DNA of 64,000 bases, from positions 53,956 through 117,955 of the forward strand of contig CAYZBG010000002.1 of the NCBI GenBank assembly GCA_964476565.1, in the 5' to 3' direction. The notes under the pieces were generated by a model. The model worked only from the letters and a program-made list of their open reading frames with translations, was not told the DNA's origin and did no database searches. Each line of letters begins with the position of its first letter. The first letter of the stretch is position 1. The position numbers were made by a program, and so were the translations under genes. Shown here piece after piece: positions 53,067 to 62,262 of the stretch. This stretch comes from CAMAXB01 sp964476565 (GTDB lineage Bacteria > Verrucomicrobiota > Verrucomicrobiia > Opitutales > Opitutaceae).

Positions 53067-54493
53067 GCGACGTAGTGCCCGGGGGCGATGAGGTGATGAG
53101 GGTCAAGCGCCGCCCGCAGTCGCGCCGCCAGCACGCCCGGGACTGCTTCCATGGTCACTTGACCAAGTCGGTAAGGCGGCCACCCCTGGGCCCGAAAGGC
53201 CCGCGCCAAGGATCGCGCGCGATCCTGCGCGTCCGCCGCAGCCTCGGGCGGGAAGAAAATCGACATCACATGCACCAGCATGCGTCCTTCAAAACACCGG
53301 GTGACCGCATGATCCGGTGCGTGCTCGGCCAGCAGACGCTCGACGGCCCGACTGGCCTCGACCCGCGGCGCAGTGACCGCGTTCAGATAAATGCAGCCGG
53401 TTCCGAGCCGGTCCGGGTTCACCTCGCGCAAGGGCATGCCAAGGGCGGCCAGTCCGGCGTCGTTGGCTTCTCCCCACGTGAGGGCAAACAGCGGACGCAA
53501 GGCGGCGAAAAACGTCGCCTTGTCGCGCAGCCCGAACCGGGAACACCAACGCTCGGCCCAACGGAATCGGGCATCGGTCACCACCCGGATCACCGTGCCC
53601 GGCGCGGCCAGGCTGCGGAGTTCGGCAACGGCGGCGCGCACCAGCCGTTTGGGTCCATGCAACGCCCCGAGAGCGGTGTGTCCGCGCGAAAGCGGAAAGA
53701 TCCGTCGGACATCGCCCACGCTGGGCTCCCGGTCCCACAACTGCCGCAGAAAACCCAGGCCCAATCCATCGAGCCGGGATCCTCCGCCCATGTGCACCGG
53801 CAGGGTCAACACGTTGCACTCCATGGCGCGACGCACCGTTTCAAAGACCGGCTCGAATTCGCCGCTGATCACGACGGCAGCCTCAAGCTCCTGACGGCGG
53901 CGGAGCTTGAGCCAGACCGACGTCACGACGCCAAGATTACCCTGCGCAAACAACACCTCCGTTTGCGGACCGGCCGGGATGCAACCGGTGCGGGAGAACC
54001 AGGCAGGATCGGGACCGACTTCCGTGCCATCCGCGAGGACCGCCGCGCAACCGAAGATCTCGCCGGCCCGGCTGCCAAGGTACCCCAGGCCGCGCTCCAA
54101 CGCATTGCCCACGATGCTCGTGTCCTTGCCGGCGCCGGTCACGTTGAAGGCGAACTCCGGGGCTTCGCGCTGCAGCCAGTCGTAGAGTTCCTTCTGCGTC
54201 ACCCCGGCTTCGATGCGCACGCTTCCCGCATCGCGATCGATCGGGCCGATCGTCTTCAGCGCCGACAAATCGAGCAGCACACAGTCGTCGTGGTCCGGCA
54301 AATACGAGCCCATGCCCCAGTTTTTGCCGCCGCTGACCGGATGCACCGGCCAGCGCCGCTCCGCACAGGCACGCACCACCGCGGTAACGTCGGCCGCGGT
54401 CCGGGGCCGAACCCGTCCGCGGATTCGACGCTGGCTGCGGCAGAGGGTCGGGCCGGAGACGGGACTCAGGGGAAGTCCGGCGATCTGCTCCAT
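53063..54493 (-). CDS. FAD-linked oxidase (PCMH-type)
   Basis: A 476-aa oxidase with the PCMH-type FAD-binding domain: RPRTAADVTAVVRACAERRWPVHPVSGGKNWG, LLDLSALKTIGPIDRDAGSVRIEAGVTQ and NVTGAGKDTSIVGNALERGLGY. The C-terminal half (FGLRDKATFFAALRPLFALTWGEAND) is the substrate-binding domain of glycolate oxidase/4-cresol dehydrogenase-like enzymes. The substrate is not inferable. ATG 54493 is 3 nt from the receiver-kinase stop; its own end overlaps the ketosynthase ATG by 4 nt. Confidence 0.85.
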   Translation of the reverse strand: MEQIAGLPLSPVSGPTLCRSQRRIRGRVRPRTAADVTAVVRACAERRWPVHPVSGGKNWGMGSYLPDHDDCVLLDLSALKTIGPIDRDAGSVRIEAGVTQKELYDWLQREAPEFAFNVTGAGKDTSIVGNALERGLGYLGSRAGEIFGCAAVLADGTEVGPDPAWFSRTGCIPAGPQTEVLFAQGNLGVVTSVWLKLRRRQELEAAVVISGEFEPVFETVRRAMECNVLTLPVHMGGGSRLDGLGLGFLRQLWDREPSVGDVRRIFPLSRGHTALGALHGPKRLVRAAVAELRSLAAPGTVIRVVTDARFRWAERWCSRFGLRDKATFFAALRPLFALTWGEANDAGLAALGMPLREVNPDRLGTGCIYLNAVTAPRVEASRAVERLLAEHAPDHAVTRCFEGRMLVHVMSIFFPPEAAADAQDRARSLARAFRAQGWPPYRLGQVTMEAVPGVLAARLRAALDPHHLIAPGHYVA

Positions 54494-54496
54494 GCC

Positions 54497-55636
54497 TTAA
54501 CTCGCCGCCGGAAAGACCATTCTGAAGGTGGTCCCTCGTCCAAGCTCGGATTCGACCGAGAGGGTGGCGCCGTGCGCCCCCAGAAGATGCCGACAAATAC
54601 TGAGTCCGAGACCGGTGCCGTGGCTCTTGGTGGTGAATCCACCCTTGAGGGCGCTTTTCGCCGTTTCCGCATCCATCCCGGAACCATTGTCGGTCAACTG
54701 CACCTCCATTTTATCCCCAACGTGATTGAACGTGACCTTGAGCGAGGTCGCACCCGCCTCGAGGGCATTCTTGTAAAGGTTCTGGAACACCCGCGCGAGG
54801 TCGAAGCGGGAACCGCGCACAATGGCCTTCTCCAAACCGGCCGTCTGGATGGCCGCGTTGCTGAAAAAGATCACTTGCTTCACCTCGCGCGCCAACGCCA
54901 CGAGGTCCAGTTCCGAGAACTCGGTGGTCTTGCGCGTCGCCTGCCGCCAGTTCTCGGCCAGGTGGTGACAGTACTCCGCCGCCCGCTCAACGATGCTGGC
55001 ATAGCTGCCCAGCTTCTCCGCCGGCACCGGATCGATCCGCGCCAGCCCCTTCGCCTCTTCCGACAGCAGACCGGCATAACCGATCATCACCGTCAGAGGG
55101 TTGGCCAAATCGTGCACCAGCTCGACCGCGGCCCGCGCCTGCCAGACCTGCGGCTCGCTCTCGGCGATCTCGCGTTTCAGGGCGATCGACATTTCCCGCG
55201 CCTCAAGATTGGCCCGCGCTTCCTGACGCCGGATGGTGGCCAGGGCCGCCTGCTTCCGCACCGCCTCGATCAATTCCACGATGTCCGGTGGCTTGCGCAG
55301 GTACTGATTCGCCCCGCCCACCATCGCCTGCTGCGCCGTGTGCAGTGTGCCATACCCGGTCAGCATCACCACGGAAACTTCCTTGTCGATTTTCCGGATC
55401 AGCTCCAGCGCCTTGATCCCGTCCATCTCCGGCATGCGGATGTCGAGGATGATGACGGCAAACTCGCGTTCCTTGATCTTCGCCAGCGCTTCAGCCGCCC
55501 GCTCCGCCGTTTCGATGGCGAACTCGTTGGCAAGTGTGAAGGCGATGGACTCCCGCGGCCCATACTCGTCGTCCACGATGAGTACTCGGGGTTTGGCTGG
55601 TGCGCTGGTAAAAGGGGCCGCGATTTCAGTTAACAT
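54497..55636 (-). CDS. Receiver-histidine kinase hybrid, first gene of the six-gene operon
   Basis: A 379-aa protein with an N-terminal receiver (RVLIVDDEYGPRES, IILDIRMPEMDGIKAL, YLRKPPD), then a histidine kinase with ELVHDLANPLTVMIGYA (phospho-His), an intact N-box NLYKNALEAGA, DNGSGMDAE and HGTGLGLSICR. The receiver-first order fits a kinase controlled by phosphorylation from elsewhere. It starts the operon; a perfect TTGACA on the minus strand at 55727-55722 lies upstream but has no good -10 partner. It ends 3 nt before the FAD oxidase gene. Confidence 0.88.
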   Translation of the reverse strand: MLTEIAAPFTSAPAKPRVLIVDDEYGPRESIAFTLANEFAIETAERAAEALAKIKEREFAVIILDIRMPEMDGIKALELIRKIDKEVSVVMLTGYGTLHTAQQAMVGGANQYLRKPPDIVELIEAVRKQAALATIRRQEARANLEAREMSIALKREIAESEPQVWQARAAVELVHDLANPLTVMIGYAGLLSEEAKGLARIDPVPAEKLGSYASIVERAAEYCHHLAENWRQATRKTTEFSELDLVALAREVKQVIFFSNAAIQTAGLEKAIVRGSRFDLARVFQNLYKNALEAGATSLKVTFNHVGDKMEVQLTDNGSGMDAETAKSALKGGFTTKSHGTGLGLSICRHLLGAHGATLSVESELGRGTTFRMVFPAAS

Positions 55637-55775
55637 GACATAGCCGGGATATCGTGCACAGGCCTACCCGCCAAGGTATCCGCCGCATGCATGAGAAGTG
55701 ATTGCAGCGGTATTTACAAACTGTCAAGATAGGTGATTGGGCTTATTTGCACCACATCGGCGTTAACGCATCCTC

Positions 55776-57095
55776 ATGTCGACCCTGATTCTTTCCGCGC
55801 TCGTTGCCCTCGCCTTGGGCGCCGGCGTCACCTGGCTCCTCCTGCGCAACCGGACCGGCATTCTTGGAGAACGGCTCACTCAGCTGACCGAGGAAAACCG
55901 CCGCCTGCGGGATGAACTGGCCGCCAGCCGCACCGAAGCCGCCACCCGTGCCGCCGCGGAGGCCCGGCTCACCACCGAGCTCGCAGCCGAACGCGCCGCC
56001 GCCACGGAAAAGCTGCGCACCCTCACGGAGGCCCATGAACGGCTCACCGCGGAATTCAAGGCCCTCTCCGCCGACGCCCTGCGCGCCAACAACGACGCAT
56101 TTCTCAAACTGGCCCAATCGACCTTCGAAAAACTGCAGGAATCCGCCAAAGGCGACCTGTCCGCACGGCAGCAGGCGATCGACAGCCTGGTGAAGCCGCT
56201 CAAGGAGTCGCTCGAGAAGGTCGACACCAAGATCGCCGAGATCGAGAAGGCCCGCGCCGGCGCCTACGGGCAGTTGTCCGAGCAGCTCAAATCCCTCGGC
56301 ACCGCCCAGTCCCAGCTCCAGGCCGAGGCGGCCAAGCTCACCACCGCCCTGCGTTCCACCACCACGGCGGGCACCTGGGGCGAGTTGCAGCTTCGCCGGG
56401 TCGTGGAGATGTCGGGCATGTCGTCCTACTGTGATTTCTCCGAGCAGGAGAGTGCCGGCGCCTTGCGGGCCGATCTTGTGGTCCGCCTGCCGGGCGGACA
56501 GCAGATCGTGATCGACGCCAAGGCCCCAAACGACGCCTACCGCGAGGCCGCCTCCGCCTCCGACGAGACCGTGCGCGCCGCCAAGCTGCTCGAGCATGCG
56601 GCCAAGGTCCGCAGCCACATCGACGCCCTCGGGGCGAAGAGCTACTGGGAACAATTCCAACCCTCGCCTGAGTTTGTGGTGCTGTTCCTGCCCGGCGACC
56701 AGTTCCTCGCCGGCGCGCTCCAGGCCGATCCCACGCTCATTGACCGCGCGATCGGCCGTAAGGTGCTGCTCGCCACGCCCGCCACCTTGATCGCCCTGCT
56801 CAAGGCCGCAGCCTACGGCTGGCGCCAGGAATCGGTCTCGAAGAACGCCGAGGAAATCGCCGATCTCGGCCGTCAGCTCTACGACCGCGTTTCAGGCTTC
56901 GCCGACCACCTCGACAAGGTCGGCCGGGGCTTGGAAAACGCGAACAAGGCCTACAACGCCGCCATCGGTTCCTACGAGGGCAACCTGCTCCCCGGCGCGC
57001 GCAAATTCGTCGAACTCGGCGCGAAGGGGGCGAAAGAGCTGCCGGACCTTCGTCCGGTCGAGACGGCACTGCGCGACGTTGTGAAACGCAGCTGA
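55776..57095 (+). CDS. rmuC: DNA recombination protein RmuC
   Basis: A 439-aa protein: one N-terminal membrane helix (LILSALVALALGAGVTWLLL), a long coiled coil (about 30-190), and the RmuC nuclease-like core (LRSTTTAGTWGELQLRRVVEMSGM, then DLVVRLPGGQQIVIDAKAP and VVLFLPGDQFLAGAL). RmuC limits recombination at inverted repeats in E. coli. It is divergent from the receiver-kinase operon by 139 nt and convergent with purM. Confidence 0.92.
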   Translation: MSTLILSALVALALGAGVTWLLLRNRTGILGERLTQLTEENRRLRDELAASRTEAATRAAAEARLTTELAAERAAATEKLRTLTEAHERLTAEFKALSADALRANNDAFLKLAQSTFEKLQESAKGDLSARQQAIDSLVKPLKESLEKVDTKIAEIEKARAGAYGQLSEQLKSLGTAQSQLQAEAAKLTTALRSTTTAGTWGELQLRRVVEMSGMSSYCDFSEQESAGALRADLVVRLPGGQQIVIDAKAPNDAYREAASASDETVRAAKLLEHAAKVRSHIDALGAKSYWEQFQPSPEFVVLFLPGDQFLAGALQADPTLIDRAIGRKVLLATPATLIALLKAAAYGWRQESVSKNAEEIADLGRQLYDRVSGFADHLDKVGRGLENANKAYNAAIGSYEGNLLPGARKFVELGAKGAKELPDLRPVETALRDVVKRS

Positions 57096-57138
57096 ACGAG
57101 GCGCGCAGCGGCGACCGTTCCGCCGCTGCCCTCGCGCC

Positions 57139-58245
57139 TTAACGCACCTGCAGGGTGTGTCCGTCGAACTCCAAGCCGAGCTTCGGCACGACCACGGCCT
57201 TGCGGTCGCCCTGCTTGCGCACCGTGCCCGCGCGCCAGGCGTCGTAACCGGTCTCGCGTGCCGCGTGCAGCACCGCATCGACACTGCCGGGCGGCACATA
57301 GGCGGCGAAGCCCACGCCCATGTTGAAGGTCGCATAGGCCTCCCGCAGCGAAATCGGTCCGGCATCCATGAGGAACTTGAACAACGCGGGTTCGTCGCGC
57401 ACGTGGTCGATCTCGTACACGAAGGGTTCCTCCAGCCGCATGAGTTTGCGCCAGCCATGGCCCGTCACGTGCGCCACATAGTGCAGCGGCAAACCGCGTC
57501 GCTGGCATTCACGCACGAACGCGACGTAAATGACCGAGGGTGCGAGCAGCGCCTCACCGTAGGTGCGCGCGTCGCCGTAACCAATGGGCGTTTGATAACC
57601 CTGCGGAAGCCGCTCCGCGATCAGGCGGCACAACGAAAGCCCGTTGGTCTGCACCCCGGAGGACGCAAGGAACACGATGGCGTCGCCGTCCTTCACCTCG
57701 CCCGTGATGCGCTGGCTCTTCGGCTGGATCTTTCCGATGGCGGATCCCGCCAGCACGATGGTCGCCGCTTCCACGATGCCCTTGAGCGTCGGGGTCTCGC
57801 CCCCACCCCAGACGGCGCCGGCTTGGCGGCAGCCTTCCGCAAAACCGTCCACGAGTCCCTTCACACGCTGCTCGTCCGCGAACCAGCCCGAGTCGCCCAC
57901 CGCCGCGTGCATCGCCACGGAAATCGGGAGCGCGCCGCACGTCACGAGGTCGTTCACAATGGTCGCGACCGTGTCGATCGAGATTTCGCGATAGAAGCAC
58001 TTGCCGGTCGCGGCATAGACCGCGTCGGCCACGAGATTCTTCGTGCCCAACCCTTCCTCGACATGCGCGAGGTAATGGTCGGACGCCTCGATCAGGTAGG
58101 CGCTCTCACCGCGCGTCGAAGCAGGCTCGGCATAGCCGTGCTGCGCCAGCAGCGGCGCCGTGGTGCGCGCCGCCTTCTGACACGCCCGCTTGAACGCATC
58201 GAGCTGATCATAACGCACGCCGGAGGATTCGTAGGAAAGGGACAT
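57139..58245 (-). CDS. purM: Phosphoribosylaminoimidazole synthetase (AIR synthetase)
   Basis: A 368-aa PurM. The ATP-binding region has CFYREISIDTVATIVNDLVTCGA (typically the D-loop), WGGGETPTLKGIV and VFLASSGVQTNGLSLCR; AHVTGHGWRKLMR and FNMGVGFAAYVPP are in the C-terminal part. It closes the imidazole ring in purine synthesis. It lies downstream of purF in the same direction, separated from it by an AT-rich inverted repeat. Confidence 0.93.
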   Translation of the reverse strand: MSLSYESSGVRYDQLDAFKRACQKAARTTAPLLAQHGYAEPASTRGESAYLIEASDHYLAHVEEGLGTKNLVADAVYAATGKCFYREISIDTVATIVNDLVTCGALPISVAMHAAVGDSGWFADEQRVKGLVDGFAEGCRQAGAVWGGGETPTLKGIVEAATIVLAGSAIGKIQPKSQRITGEVKDGDAIVFLASSGVQTNGLSLCRLIAERLPQGYQTPIGYGDARTYGEALLAPSVIYVAFVRECQRRGLPLHYVAHVTGHGWRKLMRLEEPFVYEIDHVRDEPALFKFLMDAGPISLREAYATFNMGVGFAAYVPPGSVDAVLHAARETGYDAWRAGTVRKQGDRKAVVVPKLGLEFDGHTLQVR

Positions 58246-58254
58246 AGCAGCTGG

Positions 58255-58331
58255 GATCTATGATTTATGATCTATGATTTGAGATCTCCGAGAAACACCC
58301 GACTACGATCATCAATCATAAATCATCAATC
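58255..58331. repeat. AT-rich inverted repeat between purF and purM
   Basis: Arms 58255-58279 and 58307-58331, matching at 20 of 25 when inverted, built from ATGATTTATGAT. The spacer is 27 nt. The low GC stands out from its surroundings. A hairpin here could pause or attenuate read-through from purF to purM, but no T-run is present. Confidence 0.75.
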
Positions 58332-58346
58332 TTACTTCATAAATAA

Positions 58347-60254
58347 TCAGTAGCTCCGTCCTTCGCTCTGGTCGTAGTAGTTCATGTAGGCCTGGTTCAC
58401 GACCCGGTAGCCGCCGGGCGTCGGGTATTTGCCGGTGAAATACCAGTCGCCGCTGTGGTTCGGCACCGCGGCATGCAGATTGCCGATGGTCTGGAAGATG
58501 ATCTCCATCTCGCCCTTCCATTCGATGTTCTGCGGGCGGACCAGCGCCGTGATGCGGGCGGAAATCTCCTCGGGCGTGAACGGTTCGTAGAGCTTGCGCA
58601 CGTGGTTGACCGTCTCCCCCTTCGCCACCGCCTCGCGGCAGAGCGCGTAGACTTCGGCGAGCAGGTCGCCCTTGCCGCGTTCCTTCAGCAGGGAAATGGT
58701 CGCCTCGAACGCGACGAACTTGCCGAGCTCCGACATGTCGATGCCGTAACAGTCCGGATAACGGATCTGCGGTGCGGTGGAGACGATGACGATCTTGCGC
58801 GGATTGAGCCGGGCCAGGATGCGCAGGATCGAACGCCGCAGCGTCGTGCCGCGCACAATCGAGTCGTCGACGCAGACGAGGTTGTCACCCGGCTGCACCG
58901 AGCCGTAGGTGATGTCGTAAACGTGGCTCGAGAGCTGGTTGCGCATCGCCTCCTGCCCGATGAAGGTGCGGATCTTCACGTCCTTGCTCACCACCTTCTC
59001 GCCTCGCGGCCAGTTGCGCAGGATGAGATCGTCGAGCACGGATTCGGTCAGCGTGCCGGCGGCGGAGGCCTCGAGGATCGCCTTCTTCACTTCGTCGCGC
59101 CGGCGTTCGCGCAGGGCGGAGAGCAGCCCGTAGTAGGCGACTTCCGCCGTGTTGGGAATGAAGCTGAACACCGTCTTCGCCCAGTCGTTGTCGACCGCCT
59201 TGATCACCTGATCCGCCAGCCCGGCGCCTAGCGCTTTGCGCTCGCGGTAGATGTCGACGTCGTTGCCGCGCGAGAAATAGATGCGCTCGAACGAACACGC
59301 CGCACGTGGCATCGGCGCGGTAAAGGGCGACACCGTCACGGTGCCGCGCCGCTTGATCACCATGACGTGTCCGGGGGTGAGCTCCTTCACGTCCTCGACG
59401 GCGAGGTCGAACACGGTCATGAGCGGCGCGCGCTCGGAGGCGAACGCGACCACCTCGTCGTTCTGGAAGTACCAGCAGGGCCGGATGCCGGACGGGTCGC
59501 GGGCGACAAAGGCGTCGCCGTTGCCAATCATGCCGCACAGGGCGTAGCCGCCGTCCCACTTCTGTGAGGCGCGGGTGATGACCCGCGCGAGGTCGAGGTC
59601 TTCGCTGATGCGATGGGAGATCTCGTCGCCCTTCAGATCGCGCGTGCGCAGGAAGCGGAAGATGTCCTCGTGCTCCTCATCGAGGAAGAAACCGATCTTC
59701 TCGAGCAGCGCCTGGGTGTCCGTCGCGATGATCGGATGCTGACCGATGGCGATGAGGCTCTGGTTGAGCTCCGCCGTATTGGTCATGTTGAAGTTGCCGC
59801 ACAGCGCCAGGTTGCGCGTCGGCCAAGGGCTGCGGCGGAAGAACGGATGGCAGGAACTGAGGTTATACCCGCCGCTCGTGCCGTAGCGCAGGTGCCCCAT
59901 CAGGAGCTCGCCGCCGAAATCGAAGTGCTTCTTCACCGTGTCGGCGAACTCCGGATGCACCACCCCGGCCGAGACCCGCTCGTTGTATTGGGCGAGCAGG
60001 GCCTTGAAGATCTTGTCGAGCGGATTGGCCTTCACGCACCGCTCGCGGAACATGAACGGGTCGCCCGCCGGCACATCGAGCTTCACGCACGCGACGCCGG
60101 CGCCATCCTGCCCGCGGTTGTGCTGTTTTTCCATGAGCAGGAAGAGCTTCGTGAACCCCCAGAGCGGGGAACCGTACTTTTCCTGGTAGTACGAGAGCGG
60201 CTTGAGCAGCCGCACCATGGCGATGCCGCATTCGTGGGTGATCTTATCGGACAT
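58347..60254 (-). CDS. purF: Amidophosphoribosyltransferase
   Basis: A 635-aa PurF. The N-terminal glutaminase starts at ECGIAMVRL; Cys9 becomes the N-terminal nucleophile after propeptide removal. RGQDGAGVACVKL and YGTSGGYNLSSCHPFFR follow. The PRPP site is VCVDDSIVRGTTLRRSI (near residue 456), and the ISTAPQIRYPDCYGIDMSELG stretch follows. It makes phosphoribosylamine, the first committed step to purines. It is longer than E. coli PurF (505 aa). Upstream is a 429-nt gap that may be a leader. Confidence 0.94.
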   Translation of the reverse strand: MSDKITHECGIAMVRLLKPLSYYQEKYGSPLWGFTKLFLLMEKQHNRGQDGAGVACVKLDVPAGDPFMFRERCVKANPLDKIFKALLAQYNERVSAGVVHPEFADTVKKHFDFGGELLMGHLRYGTSGGYNLSSCHPFFRRSPWPTRNLALCGNFNMTNTAELNQSLIAIGQHPIIATDTQALLEKIGFFLDEEHEDIFRFLRTRDLKGDEISHRISEDLDLARVITRASQKWDGGYALCGMIGNGDAFVARDPSGIRPCWYFQNDEVVAFASERAPLMTVFDLAVEDVKELTPGHVMVIKRRGTVTVSPFTAPMPRAACSFERIYFSRGNDVDIYRERKALGAGLADQVIKAVDNDWAKTVFSFIPNTAEVAYYGLLSALRERRRDEVKKAILEASAAGTLTESVLDDLILRNWPRGEKVVSKDVKIRTFIGQEAMRNQLSSHVYDITYGSVQPGDNLVCVDDSIVRGTTLRRSILRILARLNPRKIVIVSTAPQIRYPDCYGIDMSELGKFVAFEATISLLKERGKGDLLAEVYALCREAVAKGETVNHVRKLYEPFTPEEISARITALVRPQNIEWKGEMEIIFQTIGNLHAAVPNHSGDWYFTGKYPTPGGYRVVNQAYMNYYDQSEGRSY

Positions 60255-60683
60255 GGGGATGGAAACAGATTGCGTTAGGCAAGACTGACCGCCGCGCGGC
60301 TCGAGGTCCCGGGTCCGATGTCATCGCGTTGTCCCTCACCCGGACCATCCTTCGCCATGCCTACACCCGTCGGCGGCACCGCATCGATGGCGGTGCTTGG
60401 GCCGAGACCCCGGGTGACAGTTGATCCTCACGGTCTTCAAAACCGCTCATTCCGCGAACCCGGGCCGGTTCGTCAATGGCTTTCTCGGACTTCGCCCTCC
60501 GTCCAGCCCTCAGCCTGCTTGTTTCACATCATCGCCGATGATTTTTCTCGGGTCACAGCGAACACCGAGCTCCGTGTCTTCGGTGAAACCGTTTCGTTGG
60601 TGAGACTTGCCGGTCAGGGCGTGTCTGCCGCGAGGCCGGCCCGGATTCTCGCAAATCCAAGACCAATAACGGAACGAGCGGCC
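60255..60683. other. 429-nt intergenic region upstream of purF; no gene recognised
   Basis: No coding sequence is convincing on either strand. Inverted repeats include GCACCGC/GCGGTGC (60376-60396) and GGTCCG/CGGACC. A tRNA-Sec-like anticodon arm (60431-60445) lacks a matching T-arm. The MATE gene ends at the right edge and purF starts at the left, both on the minus strand, so this may be a purF leader. I see no known riboswitch. Confidence 0.5.
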
Positions 60684-62111
60684 TCACACCCGCCGCGTCT
60701 TCCACTTGCCCCGGCTAAACAACCACACCGTGAAAAGGCCGACCGAGGTTTCCGAAATGAACACGCCCCAAAACACCCCGGACTGCTCCCACCCCAAGGG
60801 CACTGCCAGCGCATAGGACAACGGGATTTGCAGGAGCCAGAAGAACACGAGGTTGATCTTGGTTGGCGTCACCGTGTCGCCCGCCCCGTTGAATGCCTGC
60901 ACCGTCACCATCCACCACCCGTAGACGAAATAGGAATAGGAGAGGATCCGGAGCCATTCCGCACTGACCGCGATCACCGCCTCGTCCGGCGTAAAGATGC
61001 CCGCCAGTTCCTCGTTCATCAGGAAGTACACGACGGAGACGGCGAGCAGATAACCCATGTTGTAGACGCCGATCCGCCACACCGCCTGCTCCGCCCGGTC
61101 GGGGTGGCCGGCGCCGAGATTTTGTCCCACCAGGGTCGCCGCGGCGTTGGACATACCCCACGCCGGCATCAGGGTGAACATCATGATACGGATGGCGATG
61201 GTCGCGCCGGCCACGGCCTCGCTCCCGAGGGCGGCGAGGATGCGCATGAGGAAGATCCACGAGGTCATGCCGATGATCATCTGCCCCACCCCGCCGAGCG
61301 ACGTCCGCACGATGTGCCACGCGGCCGTCCCATCCCAGCGCAGCTGGACTGGTCGAACGCGGATGTGTTTGCCCCCGCGGAAGAGCACCCAGAGCTGGTA
61401 CACGACACCCGCCCCGCGACCAATGTTGGTCGCGATGGCGGCCCCCTCGATGCCCATCGCCGGAATCGGGCCCCAGCCAAAGATCAGGATCGGATCGAGC
61501 ACGATGTTCAATCCGTTGGCCAGCCAGAGCACGCGCATCGCGATGGCCGCATCGCCGGCCCCGCGGAAGATGGCGTTGATCACGAAGAGCAGCATGATCG
61601 TGACGTTGCCGCCGAGCATCCACTGGGTGTACCCGTAACCGTTTTCGATCACCCACGGGTCAGCGCCCATGAGCACGAGGAGATCCTGGGCGAAAAAGAT
61701 GCCCAACCCGGCAAATGGCACCGACGCGAGCACGCCGATGCCGATCGCCTGGACGGCGGCGGCAGCGGCGTCCTCGGGACGTTTCTCCCCCACCCGGCGC
61801 GCCACGATGGCGGTGACGCCCATCGAGAGCCCCATCGCGACGGAGTAGAGCAGGAACAGGAAGGTCTCGGTCAGCCCAACCGTGGCCACGGCCGAAGCCC
61901 CGAGCTTGCCCACGAAGTAGATGTCAACGACGGCGAAGGTCGACTCCATCACCAACTCGAGGATCATCGGGACGGACAGGAGCAGAATCGCCCGGCGCAG
62001 ATCGATCCGCGTATAATCTGCCTCCGTGCCGCGAAGCGCGTCCTTCAATCCTTTCCAGACCGAGTCGGGGGGCGGAGGCGGCGCAGGTGGGTTCTCAGGC
62101 GCGGAGGACAT
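60684..62111 (-). CDS. MATE family efflux transporter
   Basis: A 475-aa integral membrane protein with about 12 helices in two repeats (e.g. AILLLSVPMILELVMESTFAVVDIYFVGKLG, GMTAIVARRVGEKRPEDAAAAA and ASVPFAGLGIFFAQDLLVLMGAD). The pattern PMILELVMESTFAVVDIYFVGKLG is characteristic of MATE exporters. The substrate is unknown. Read toward purF, divergent from purL with 151 nt between. Confidence 0.9.
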   Translation of the reverse strand: MSSAPENPPAPPPPPDSVWKGLKDALRGTEADYTRIDLRRAILLLSVPMILELVMESTFAVVDIYFVGKLGASAVATVGLTETFLFLLYSVAMGLSMGVTAIVARRVGEKRPEDAAAAAVQAIGIGVLASVPFAGLGIFFAQDLLVLMGADPWVIENGYGYTQWMLGGNVTIMLLFVINAIFRGAGDAAIAMRVLWLANGLNIVLDPILIFGWGPIPAMGIEGAAIATNIGRGAGVVYQLWVLFRGGKHIRVRPVQLRWDGTAAWHIVRTSLGGVGQMIIGMTSWIFLMRILAALGSEAVAGATIAIRIMMFTLMPAWGMSNAAATLVGQNLGAGHPDRAEQAVWRIGVYNMGYLLAVSVVYFLMNEELAGIFTPDEAVIAVSAEWLRILSYSYFVYGWWMVTVQAFNGAGDTVTPTKINLVFFWLLQIPLSYALAVPLGWEQSGVFWGVFISETSVGLFTVWLFSRGKWKTRRV

Positions 62112-62262
62112 GGGCGTCGGGCGACAGAAAGGAGGGAAAAGCCGCCAGCTGATGGCAACTTACAACTCCGGCGCCTCAAACCGGCCACGCAAGCGACCGA
62201 AAATCCCGCGGCGACCGCCCCTTGACGCGCCCGACCCGATGGGAAACAACGTCGGTTTGACC

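Noticed and set aside
55722..55727. TTGACA box (minus strand) as the promoter of the six-gene operon
   Set aside because: The -35 is perfect but no convincing -10 lies at 15-19 nt, so it is only mentioned, not called.
60431..60445. tRNA-Sec-like anticodon arm (CGGT-CTTCAAA-ACCG)
   Set aside because: The anticodon loop would read UCA, but the flanks have no 8-bp acceptor stem, no canonical T-arm (no GTTCRA with C61) and no D-arm. Opposite strand (Ser-UGA-like) fails as well.
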